From a virus, in IMG/VR virus record IMGVR_UViG_3300047476_000615, positions 1 through 37,929 of that record: DNA of 37,929 nucleotides, one strand, 5' to 3'. The position numbers and the translations under genes are program-made. Position 1 is the stretch's first letter. Each line of letters begins with the position of its first letter. Positions 31,830 through 37,929 of the stretch are shown piece after piece. The notes below the pieces were generated by a model. The model had not been told where the DNA came from. It worked only from the letters and a program-made list of their open reading frames with translations, and ran no database searches.

Positions 31830-33446
31830 TTATAAAGTGTTTAAACCATCAACGACAATCTTACCGTAGAACTCTGGTCTTACGATTTTCTTAGCGTATC
31901 TAGTCATAACACCTCTTCTTGGAGTGAAGTTAGTTGGGTCATAAACTAATGGAGTCATAATCAACGGAACATATGGAGCGTATACAGCACCTGTTTCGAA
32001 GAAGTTAGAACCTTTGAAACCTAATAAGATTACATTCTCAGTCATGTATGGGTTTTTGTAAACATCATATCTGTTAGAGATTGAACCGATATTAGTAACA
32101 CCTGCTGCGAAAGATAAAGCATCTTTACCTGGGTTAGCAGAGAAACCATTCATTGATTCTAAAATAGTAGCCACGTTTGGAGATACAACTAAGAAGTTAG
32201 CACCACCTCTCATAGTTAACTGATGGATTTTGTTAGATACCTTTTGTAATTTGATACCTAAAGTTTGATACCAAGTGCTCTTAGTGTAAGCAGATGCAGC
32301 AGCTGCATTTGAATCAATTGCGAAAGCACCAGTTGCTGAATCGTAGTCATATCCTACTCTTGCAGACCAGTAATCAGTTGTGAAAGCGTTTTGTTGTAAC
32401 ATTTCTAAGATTTCTAAGTCGATTTCTAAAGAGATGTACTCACTTAACATTTGAGTTAACTCAGCTTCAGCGTCTACACTATGGTAAGCGTTTAAGTCTT
32501 GAGCTAATTCTGGAGTCCAAATTGCTTTTAATTTTCTTGTCTTAGCAACAATTGGTTCAGATTTCAATTCTAATTCGATTTCTGGGATAGCCAAATCAAT
32601 TCCTTTATCTTCGAAATCACCTCTGTTGTAATCAGTTGGTTGAACATGGTAAGTCAAAGTTTGAGTTGTCAATGAAGTTGCAACTAATGCAGCTGAAGAA
32701 GATACATAGAAAGATGCAGAACCTGCAGTATCTATTGTAGTTAATTCAGGGAATGCAGTTACAGCAGCAGAACCAGAGATTTTGAAAGCTCTTACACCTT
32801 GCCAATCAGCATCAGCAGGTAAACCTACTTTTACTTTTCTCCAAGCGTCTGGAGTTGCAGCGAAAGATGCAGATAATGTTTCATTACCTAAGAAATCAGA
32901 TGCAGAACCAGAAGTTACAGTTGCAGTTACTGCTGCAGTTGTATCATTGATTGTATATCCGAATCTACCAGCACCATAAAGACCACCTTCAGCAGCTTGA
33001 GTAGAACCCAATTTGTTACCTGCAGGAGATAAATTGTCTTTACCGAAAGTACCACCATTACCAAACATAGAAGAACCAGATGCTGGTCTACCTAAAGTTG
33101 TGTTAGTACCATATTTGAAGTCCATGTAGAAAATAAGACCTGAAGGTAAGTTCATAGGTTGAACTGAAACGAACTCTTTAGAAGCGATAGAACCGAAGAT
33201 TCTTCTTACTAAAGGTAACGCAACACCAGCCCATTCTTCAGAACCTGCTGAAGTACCTGTTCTTGTAGCCTCATCCAATAATTGTTTTGCTTGGTTTTCT
33301 AACATTACTGCCATACCATGCTTAGCTGTTTCAGAACCTGCGTTCTCTAACAAACCTGTTTTTTCCCATTTTGCTTTCAAACCTCTAGTTTGCTCAAGCA
33401 TTAAAGACTGTGGGTTAGCGCCTGTCATTAAATTTTTTAAGTCCAT
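31830..33446 (-). CDS. gp23: Major capsid protein gp23
   Basis: A 538-residue protein, close to T4 gp23 (521). Diagnostic segments are LVRRIFGSIASKEFVSVQPM, NLPSGLIFYMDFKYGT, KLKAIWTPELAQDLNAYHSV, EISLEID/ISLEIDLEILEML, VSPNVATILESMNGF and KIVRPEFYGKIVVDGLNTL. It forms the hexamers of the HK97-fold head. Candidate gp21 cleavage sites of the L-x-E type near the N-terminus include LLE at residues 32-34. The region about 125-290 carries Ser/Thr/Ala-rich insertions, probably surface loops. The gene has no SD and follows gp22 with a 26-base gap. Base composition is less AT-rich than its neighbours, as usual for a highly expressed gene. Confidence 0.97.
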   Translation of the reverse strand: MDLKNLMTGANPQSLMLEQTRGLKAKWEKTGLLENAGSETAKHGMAVMLENQAKQLLDEATRTGTSAGSEEWAGVALPLVRRIFGSIASKEFVSVQPMNLPSGLIFYMDFKYGTNTTLGRPASGSSMFGNGGTFGKDNLSPAGNKLGSTQAAEGGLYGAGRFGYTINDTTAAVTATVTSGSASDFLGNETLSASFAATPDAWRKVKVGLPADADWQGVRAFKISGSAAVTAFPELTTIDTAGSASFYVSSSAALVATSLTTQTLTYHVQPTDYNRGDFEDKGIDLAIPEIELELKSEPIVAKTRKLKAIWTPELAQDLNAYHSVDAEAELTQMLSEYISLEIDLEILEMLQQNAFTTDYWSARVGYDYDSATGAFAIDSNAAAASAYTKSTWYQTLGIKLQKVSNKIHQLTMRGGANFLVVSPNVATILESMNGFSANPGKDALSFAAGVTNIGSISNRYDVYKNPYMTENVILLGFKGSNFFETGAVYAPYVPLIMTPLVYDPTNFTPRRGVMTRYAKKIVRPEFYGKIVVDGLNTL

Positions 33447-33472
33447 TTTAAATGAATTTATTTTTTATTTTA

Positions 33473-34702
33473 TTATTTGATAATACCTGCTAATTTTTTA
33501 AATCTATCAGAAAAATCAGCTGATTCAGCAATTACTTGCTTAACTTCAGTCTTTGGAGCAGTTGATTTAACTGCTTTAGAAGCGATTCCTTCTGTGATTG
33601 ATTTCTTAGCTGTTTTAGTAATTGAAGTATATTTGAAGTTCTCTGCTAATGTAGAGTAAACCAATTTAACTTCTCTTACTGATTTTGTTCTATCCAAAGT
33701 TTCAATCACTTTCACTTTTTGCTCGTTAGTCATGTTGTGTGCTCTGAATAATTTGTTTGCAAATAACAACTTAGCGTTCAATAAGTTCACTTCGTTGATA
33801 GTTGTTTGAAGAGATTTGATAGTTGCATAAGCTTCTTTCAATTCTGCATCTTTTTCATCTTCTTTAGATTCTTCAGCTTCGTTTGTTAAGTCAGCTTCCA
33901 TTTCTCTTAAGATTTCTTCTAAATCGATAACTTCATCCATTTCTTCTTTGTTATCTTCTTTAGCTTCTTCATTAGTAGCTTCTTTTTCTTCAGTTTCGTC
34001 TTTAGCTTCTTCAACTGTTTCTTCTTTTTCAGTTTCTTCAGCTTCGTACATTGATTCTTCGTTTTCGTCAGAATCTTCACCTTCTAAAGTTGCTTCTAAT
34101 TCTCTGATAATAGCTTCTAAGTCCAATTCTTCTTCATCAGACTCTTGGTCATTAGAATCCATATCCATTGAATCATCACCCATGTCAGAATCCATATTCA
34201 TGTCATCTTCTTGTGAGTTGTCTAAATCCAATGTGTCTACATCATTTGTGTCATCCATAGAATCGTTACCTTCTAATTCTGCAATTCTTGCCTTTAATTC
34301 AGCAATTTCTGCATCTTTATCAGATACTTCACCTTCCATGCCTTCTTCTTCGTTGATATCAGCTACTTTTTTGTAGTCAGTACCAGCTTGTTCAGGTTTA
34401 CCACCATCTTTTTCAACACCAACTGATAAATCAGTATGTGCATCTAAAGTAGGGTTTTTACCTGGAGTTTCAGCATATCCAGCTTCTACTTTTGAACCAA
34501 TTCCAGTAGAACCTAACTCTTCGTTTTGCATTTCTTCTTCGTCATTTTCCATTTCAGCTTCAGCTTGTAGCTTTTGAGTTAAAATAGATTGAAGTCTTGG
34601 AGTAAATGCTTCTTCAAGAGCTAATTTTGCATTAGCTAAAGCAGTTTCTTTAACAGCTTTGGCATCAGCGATTGCTTCTTTCAATAATTTTGAATTTGCC
34701 AT
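33473..34702 (-). CDS. gp22: Prohead core scaffold protein gp22
   Basis: A 409-residue helical protein with an extremely acidic middle (residues about 50-290, many Glu/Asp runs such as NDEEEMQNEELGS and DEEELDLEAIIRELEATLEG). The N-terminus MANSKLLKEAIADAKAVKET and a C-terminal domain (AKLLFANKLFRAHNMTNEQK, VIETLDRTKSVREVKLVYST, DFSDRFKKLAGIIK) are as expected for T4-like gp22, the internal scaffold digested by gp21. It is longer than T4 gp22 (269), mostly through the acidic insert. This gene is unusual in having a clean Shine-Dalgarno sequence, AAGGAG eight bases before ATG, in a non-coding leader of 186 bases, directly downstream of the phage bS21 gene. Confidence 0.88.
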   Translation of the reverse strand: MANSKLLKEAIADAKAVKETALANAKLALEEAFTPRLQSILTQKLQAEAEMENDEEEMQNEELGSTGIGSKVEAGYAETPGKNPTLDAHTDLSVGVEKDGGKPEQAGTDYKKVADINEEEGMEGEVSDKDAEIAELKARIAELEGNDSMDDTNDVDTLDLDNSQEDDMNMDSDMGDDSMDMDSNDQESDEEELDLEAIIRELEATLEGEDSDENEESMYEAEETEKEETVEEAKDETEEKEATNEEAKEDNKEEMDEVIDLEEILREMEADLTNEAEESKEDEKDAELKEAYATIKSLQTTINEVNLLNAKLLFANKLFRAHNMTNEQKVKVIETLDRTKSVREVKLVYSTLAENFKYTSITKTAKKSITEGIASKAVKSTAPKTEVKQVIAESADFSDRFKKLAGIIK

Positions 34703-34710
34703 TTGTTTTT

Positions 34711-34716
34711 CTCCTT
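34711..34716 (-). promoter_or_regulatory. Strong Shine-Dalgarno sequence AAGGAG of gp22
   Basis: AAGGAG lies 8 bases before the ATG at 34702, in non-coding DNA. It is the only clear non-coding SD among about 30 gene starts in the window. Confidence 0.85.
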
Positions 34717-34821
34717 AAATTTGTTCGTGAAGTTATTTAGAAAGGAACTCCAATAGAATTATATTGATTGTTCGGTCACACCTTATAGAGAAGGGTATTC
34801 ATTAATCAATAGTATAAAAGT

Positions 34822-34851
34822 CAAATCCCATATTAAATAATGGGACATTTG
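34822..34851 (-). terminator. Hairpin after bS21, probable terminator
   Basis: On the coding strand CAAATGTCCCAT / ATGGGATTTG pair as a stem with a two-base bulge around an 8-base TATTTAAT loop, followed by GACTTTTATAC. The U tract is short, so it may instead be a processing or attenuation hairpin in the gp22 leader. Confidence 0.6.
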
Positions 34852-34888
34852 ATAATATATATAAACTTTTTTTAGAAAACTAAAGAAA

Positions 34889-35068
34889 TTATAAAGAATG
34901 TTTGTTTTTTCTTATAGTTTCTTCTTTTTGTAATCTTTTTCTAACCGAAGGCTTGGTAAAATTCTTTCTATCTCTAAGTTCTTCGATTTGTTTTGTGGAC
35001 TGAACTTTTTTCTTATATTCCTTTAATGCCCACTCAATATTTCCACCCTTAACACTAACTATTAACAT
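34889..35068 (-). CDS. rpsU: Phage-encoded ribosomal protein bS21
   Basis: A 59-residue gene, below many ORF length cut-offs. The product starts MLIVSVKGGNIEWALKEYKK, continues KVQSTKQIEELRDRKNFTK, then PSVRKRLQKEETIRKNKHSL. This is the bS21 pattern: an N-terminal strand I-x-V-x-x-x-x-x-I-x-x-A-L-x-x-Y-K-x-K, then LRxRxxFxKPSVxKR, with the KPSVxKR form typical of Bacteroidota. bS21 binds the small ribosomal subunit next to bS18 and the 3' end of 16S rRNA and influences initiation. The ATG shares its A with the stop of the upstream DUF5856-like gene (TAATG), so translation is coupled. It lies at the end of the prohead operon, just before gp22. Viral bS21 genes are known from surveys; their role is still unclear. 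Confidence 0.9.
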   Translation of the reverse strand: MLIVSVKGGNIEWALKEYKKKVQSTKQIEELRDRKNFTKPSVRKRLQKEETIRKNKHSL

Positions 35069-35439
35069 TATTGTAAATTAACCAATTTGTATTTTGTTGA
35101 GTATAATAAAGTTACAATTGTGTCTATATCGTTTTGCAACCAACTCATTTGTAATTTTTCGTCTTTTCTTAATTTTGCAACTGCTGCAATTAATTTGTCA
35201 AAATATGCAATTATATTTTTAATATCATTATTCGTATCCAAACCACTAACAGGTTGTAATTTAATCAAACCATATTGTCCTTGATATGCTTCAACCAATC
35301 CGTCTACCATACCACCAATTGAATCATAATAATTTCCCAATGCCAAATGTGCAGATAAAGAACCTACACCTTTAACTCCTAAATGAAATGAATGAACCTG
35401 TGTTCTACTATGTAATAATAATGATGCTAATTGTTCCAT
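35068..35439 (-). CDS. DUF5856-like helical protein (ferritin-like)
   Basis: A 123-residue all-helical protein, MEQLASLLLHSRTQVHSFHL, VKGVGSLSAHLALGNYYDSI, GGMVDGLVEAYQGQYGLIKL. The H-S-R-T-Q-x-H...H-x-A-L-G-x-Y-Y-D...L-V-E-x-Y-Q-G pattern matches a phage protein family (DUF5856) resembling ferritin/Dps four-helix bundles. Several conserved His and acidic residues could bind metal, but no function is established. It follows a helical gene by one shared or adjacent base and overlaps the bS21 start. The family label is from memory of the pattern. Confidence 0.65.
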   Translation of the reverse strand: MEQLASLLLHSRTQVHSFHLGVKGVGSLSAHLALGNYYDSIGGMVDGLVEAYQGQYGLIKLQPVSGLDTNNDIKNIIAYFDKLIAAVAKLRKDEKLQMSWLQNDIDTIVTLLYSTKYKLVNLQ

Positions 35440-35865
35440 TTATTTTGTTTTGTTTTCTCTGATTCCCAATCTTTCTTTCATAACATCTTCAGAAATGTCT
35501 GCAATTTCAAAATATCTACCCAATACATTTCCCATATCTTCGTAAAGTGCTTCCAATCTTTGTTGTTGTTGAGATGCTTCTTTTGCTTCCTTTTCAAATG
35601 CACCTTGTAGTTTTTTCAACTCACCCATATTTCTCTTAATAGTCACTCTATCAAACCAATCATCACCTTCTCTTAAAGTATATTCTTGTGCAGCATCTGC
35701 AATTGCACCTAAAGTTTCAGCAACTTGTCTGATGTCTGATTTTCTACTTATAGATTCTCTATGTTGTCCGTATGTTGAAATAATTTCCAAAAAATGTTTC
35801 TTCAATTTTGAAGGCAATTGTTGGAATTGTTCATCTTCTTTTAATAAATCTTTTAACTTTATCAT
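35440..35865 (-). CDS. Helical protein of unknown function between gp21 and bS21 region
   Basis: A 141-residue helical protein with a Lys/Glu-rich N-terminus (MIKLKDLLKEDEQFQQLPSK), a middle DIRQVAETLGAIADAAQEYT, a conserved-looking GDDWFDRVTIKRNMGELKKL, then a coiled coil rich in Gln/Glu (KEAKEASQQQQRLEALYEDM). The MKLKDLLKE-type start is common on small late proteins of phages of this kind. Its location next to the protease and scaffold genes suggests a prohead core component, comparable by position to T4 gp67/68, but no family is recognised. Confidence 0.65.
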   Translation of the reverse strand: MIKLKDLLKEDEQFQQLPSKLKKHFLEIISTYGQHRESISRKSDIRQVAETLGAIADAAQEYTLREGDDWFDRVTIKRNMGELKKLQGAFEKEAKEASQQQQRLEALYEDMGNVLGRYFEIADISEDVMKERLGIRENKTK

Positions 35866-35866
35866 A

Positions 35867-36457
35867 TTAGTTTAATTCTATTATAATTTCTCTCATTAAA
35901 TCTTGTGACTTACACCATTTACCACATTCTTCAGCTTGTTGTGCCCATTGTTTAGATTCTTGCAATGGGGCCATAAATGCACCATGTGTTGATGGATTTG
36001 ATACAAAGTCCCACCCAACTAATTCAAAGTCTTCCTGAACCATTACAGTACCATCTCTCATTTCCTTTACTGAACCTAATCCTCTTGAAGAAATTCCTAA
36101 ACGAATATTATTTTTTAATAATTCTTTTAAGATATTGCCAGATGGAGTTGAAAGAATTTCTACTACTCCACATACATCATCACCTTCCCACCAAATTTCT
36201 CTGATGTTATGTGATACATTTTTTAAGTTAATAACAGGAGAATCTGGATGGTCTAATTCACCCAATGCTCTTCTTTCTTTAATAAGTTGTTCGTATTTTT
36301 TACACTCTCTTTCTAAGATTTCTTTTGGATATCTTCTATGATTTTGATTTGGTGCACCTGCTCTTTGAAGAATACCTTTAACTAAGTAAGTTCCGTTTTC
36401 TTCTTTTTGAAGTTTTGCCTCAAATAAATGAGTTTCTATTAATAATCCTTTATTCAT
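35867..36457 (-). CDS. gp21: Prohead core protease gp21
   Basis: A 196-residue serine protease of the T4 prohead protease family (herpesvirus-like fold). Key residues are visible: His70 in RALGELDHPDSP, Ser123/Ser124 in IRLGISSRGLGSV, and Asp150 in FELVGWDFVSNPSTHGAF. The N-terminal LVKGILQRAGAPNQNHRRYP is also typical. It cleaves gp22, gp23 and other head proteins after L/I-x-E during maturation. The start ATG overlaps the stop of the EF-hand-like gene (TAATG). It is in the order 21, (two small genes, bS21), 22, 23. Confidence 0.93.
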   Translation of the reverse strand: MNKGLLIETHLFEAKLQKEENGTYLVKGILQRAGAPNQNHRRYPKEILERECKKYEQLIKERRALGELDHPDSPVINLKNVSHNIREIWWEGDDVCGVVEILSTPSGNILKELLKNNIRLGISSRGLGSVKEMRDGTVMVQEDFELVGWDFVSNPSTHGAFMAPLQESKQWAQQAEECGKWCKSQDLMREIIIELN

Positions 36458-36750
36458 TATTTAGAATTTCTTAATTTTTCCAAATCAGATGCTTCAATTT
36501 CACCATCCCCATCGGCATCTAACTTATGTTGATTACCTACTAATTCTTCTGGTAAGTTTGACAATTTACCTTCGTTTTTAGCTTTATATGCTTTATCTAC
36601 TGCATTGAAGAATTTAGACTTTTGTTTTGCATCCATATCTTTTAAAGACTTATGTGTTCGTTTCAACATATGTCTAAAAAGTTTCTCATAATCATCATGT
36701 GATTCATCTAATACTTCTCTAACGATATTTTTTAATTCTTCTAAATTCAT
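36457..36750 (-). CDS. Small helical protein with EF-hand-like calcium loop
   Basis: A 97-residue protein from the ATG at 36750 (MNLEELKNIVREVLDESHDD). A TTG at 36762 would add four residues but would overlap the preceding gene. The middle is basic and helical (RHMLKRTHKSLKDMDAKQKS, KFFNAVDKAYKAKNEGKL), and the C-terminus has DADGDGEIEASDLEKLR. That loop satisfies EF-hand positions 1, 3, 5 (Asp), 6 (Gly) and 8 (Ile), with Asp rather than Glu at 12, so calcium binding is plausible. Only one loop is present. It is coupled to gp21 by a TAATG overlap; a promoter-like element lies 58 bases upstream, inside the preceding gene. Function is unknown; a prohead role is inferred from context. Confidence 0.7.
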   Translation of the reverse strand: MNLEELKNIVREVLDESHDDYEKLFRHMLKRTHKSLKDMDAKQKSKFFNAVDKAYKAKNEGKLSNLPEELVGNQHKLDADGDGEIEASDLEKLRNSK

Positions 36751-36751
36751 T

Positions 36752-37336
36752 TTATTGTGCAATTTTTCTGATTTGTTGTTCTAATTTAAGTAATCTTTCT
36801 TTTATAGTATAAATATGTTTATTTGTTCTTTTCCAGAAATTTTGATTACTTACACCATTCTCCTGTTTCAATCTACCATACCAACCCATAAATTTATCAA
36901 TTTCTGCAAGTTGTTTATTGATATTAGAAATTCCTTTATTAACTTTTATATATGCAGGGGAATCTTCTTTTTTTAATTCAATCCATCTATTTTCATTAAC
37001 TACACTATATCCTGTTAAATCTGCAAGTCTTTTTCCTTTTTTCTTTTCATTTCCAGGTTTACCGAATGCTTTAGGAGTGTTATATCCTTGTACATTTGCA
37101 GTCGTATTCATCTCATCAATCATACCCTTAATTATTTCTTTAAGTTTTGTAATTGATTCTGATTTTACTTTGTTTGGTAATCCTTTATGTTTTGTAGATG
37201 CAAAGTCTTTTGCAGATTTGTCATCCATATCGGCTGCAACTTTTGCAACTTCAGGAGATGGAGCTTCCATATCACCTTTTTGAACGGCATGTACCATTCC
37301 CATAAATCTTTGTTGTGCTTTACTTTTTGCTGGCAT
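36752..37336 (-). CDS. DUF3008-like protein
   Basis: A 194-residue protein. The N-terminus MPAKSKAQQRFMGMVHAVQK, through VAKVAADMDDKSAKDFASTK, is a clear DUF3008-type sequence (MPAKSKxQQRFMGM), a small domain found in phages and bacteria with no known function. The next part holds NTTANVQGYNTPKAFGKPG, a motif often seen on late proteins of T4-like phages. The C-terminal half is basic and helical, with ELKKEDSPAYIKVNKGISNI and LLKLEQQIRKIAQ. It overlaps the preceding gene by 17 bases and ends one base before the EF-hand-like ATG. It sits where T4 carries small head core genes. Confidence 0.78.
   Translation of the reverse strand: MPAKSKAQQRFMGMVHAVQKGDMEAPSPEVAKVAADMDDKSAKDFASTKHKGLPNKVKSESITKLKEIIKGMIDEMNTTANVQGYNTPKAFGKPGNEKKKGKRLADLTGYSVVNENRWIELKKEDSPAYIKVNKGISNINKQLAEIDKFMGWYGRLKQENGVSNQNFWKRTNKHIYTIKERLLKLEQQIRKIAQ
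36808..36816 (-). promoter_or_regulatory. Possible internal promoter-like element ATATTTATA
   Basis: The coding strand has CATATTTATACTATAAAAG within the DUF3008-like gene, 58 bases before the EF-hand-like ATG. Because it lies in coding sequence, chance is more likely than for the intergenic copies. Confidence 0.25.
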
Positions 37337-37835
37337 TTTTCAATTCATTTACTAATTCATAAGTCATCATCATTGCAGACAAATGTTGTTCTTTAATTTT
37401 TTTAACAGATTTAATTTTCTTTATATTAGAAATTGTTTCTGTTAATTTAATTTTTGTAACCGTATCAGTAATTTGTGTATTAACTTCTTTTAATGATTCA
37501 ATTAATGTGGAAACTTCTTTATTAACAAATTCATTTAATTTACCAGTATTATTTATATTATTAATGTATTCTCTTAATAATGTCTTTTGTTCTTTTGATA
37601 AATTTTTGTATTTGTTGTTAAACGATTCTACTAATAATTTATAAGAAACTGCTCTTAAATCTTCGTCTTGTTTTCTATATTGTTCTAAAACTGCATCTTT
37701 AATTTTAGAATCTTTATTTTGAATAGAAGTATTGATGATATTTTCTGCAATTGTAAATCTGGAAGATACAATATCCGTTGGGTCAAATTGTTCATCAACG
37801 GTAACGGTTTCAAATATCTTATAGATAGATGCCAA
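37320..37835 (-). CDS. Helical protein of unknown function, start uncertain
   Basis: A 171-residue helical, Lys-rich protein if started at TTG (37835), MASIYKIFETVTVDEQFDPT, DIVSSRFTIAENII, ending MMMTYELVNELKNASKK. The frame stays open for 27 codons further upstream to a TAA at 37917-37919 and that extension reads like real protein (IKEIKETYNLDEFIKSPISN), yet contains no ATG, GTG or strong RBS. So the true start could be a rare codon, or a base may be missing or extra near the window edge. The gene overlaps the DUF3008-like start by 17 bases. No family is recognised; in T4, small head core genes lie between portal and protease. Confidence 0.55.
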   Translation of the reverse strand: MASIYKIFETVTVDEQFDPTDIVSSRFTIAENIINTSIQNKDSKIKDAVLEQYRKQDEDLRAVSYKLLVESFNNKYKNLSKEQKTLLREYINNINNTGKLNEFVNKEVSTLIESLKEVNTQITDTVTKIKLTETISNIKKIKSVKKIKEQHLSAMMMTYELVNELKNASKK

Positions 37836-37929
37836 TGTTTTATAATTAGAAATAGGAGATTTAATAAACTCATCTAAATTATAAGTTTCCTTAATCTCTT
37901 TTATAAGATTATATTTTTATTTTGTGAGT

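Larger units (their letters stand above)
34703..34888 (-). other. 186-base leader/intergenic region between bS21 and gp22
   Basis: The longest gap in the window. In transcription order it holds the hairpin at 34822-34851, then an AT-rich stretch with short complementary segments (CCTT...AAGG; CAATA...TATTG), and the gp22 SD. No ATATTTATA element and no further ORF are seen. Confidence 0.6.

Noticed and set aside
33948-34376. Ser-rich plus-strand ORF of 142 codons
   Set aside because: It is the antisense of the Glu/Asp-rich part of gp22; Glu codons read backwards give Ser/Phe. No plus-strand gene context supports it.
1-37929. tRNA genes or integrase/attachment sites
   Set aside because: I saw no cloverleaf-like sequence with a T-loop signature in the gaps, and no integrase or recombinase gene; gaps are too short for most such features.

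Overview
The window is a stretch of an AT-rich tailed-phage genome (about one third GC by eye). It carries the head, neck and tail morphogenesis genes of a T4-like (gp23-type) contractile-tailed myovirus. Every gene I can support is on the minus strand, so transcription runs from high to low coordinates, and genes are packed with short gaps or stop/start overlaps. The host is probably a Bacteroidota (flavobacteria-like) bacterium: almost no gene has a Shine-Dalgarno sequence, leaders are A/T-rich, and a phage-encoded ribosomal protein bS21 is of the Bacteroidota type (KPSVxKR segment).

Layout in transcription order. (1) 37.8-34.9 kb: an unidentified helical protein, a DUF3008-type protein, a small EF-hand-like protein, prohead protease gp21, an unidentified helical protein, a DUF5856-like helical protein, and a 59-residue bS21 gene that is easily missed because it is so short. 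A hairpin follows. (2) 34.7-31.8 kb: acidic prohead scaffold gp22, which has the only clean Shine-Dalgarno sequence in the window, and major capsid protein gp23, ending at a strong terminator. (3) 31.7-27.0 kb: a fibre-like protein with a C1q/TNF-like end, neck proteins gp13 and gp14, a gp15-like tail terminator, and two small proteins that share a C-terminal beta module with the gp15-like protein. (4) 27.0-9.6 kb: an unusually long adsorption cassette of ten genes between neck and sheath. It holds modular Gly/Ser/Thr-rich fibre proteins with trimerising repeats, two peptidase-S74 chaperone tails, two LamG-like domains, a glycine-rich protein, an intein-like Hint domain and a GT-B glycosyltransferase. 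(5) 9.5-0 kb: sheath gp18, tube gp19, a gp26-like protein with an overlapping +1-frame ORF (a candidate frameshifted tail-assembly chaperone), a small protein, the tape measure, a tube-initiator-like protein, a LysM/gp53-like protein and a truncated hub or baseplate protein.

The genes work together to build the scaffolded prohead (gp21, gp22, gp23), the neck and connector (gp13, gp14, gp15) and the contractile tail with its hub. The large fibre cassette decides host binding. Expression appears to be set by a repeated AT-rich element (ATATTTATA on the coding strand) just upstream of many genes, and by intrinsic-terminator hairpins after the most abundantly needed products (gp19, gp23, some fibres).

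The most exciting candidate is the pair made by phage bS21 and the SD-led gp22 gene. In Bacteroidota, bS21 helps hide the 16S anti-Shine-Dalgarno sequence, so a divergent phage bS21 next to the only strongly SD-led structural gene suggests ribosome re-programming late in infection. Next come the Hint-domain fibre and the possible +1 frameshift in the gp26 region.
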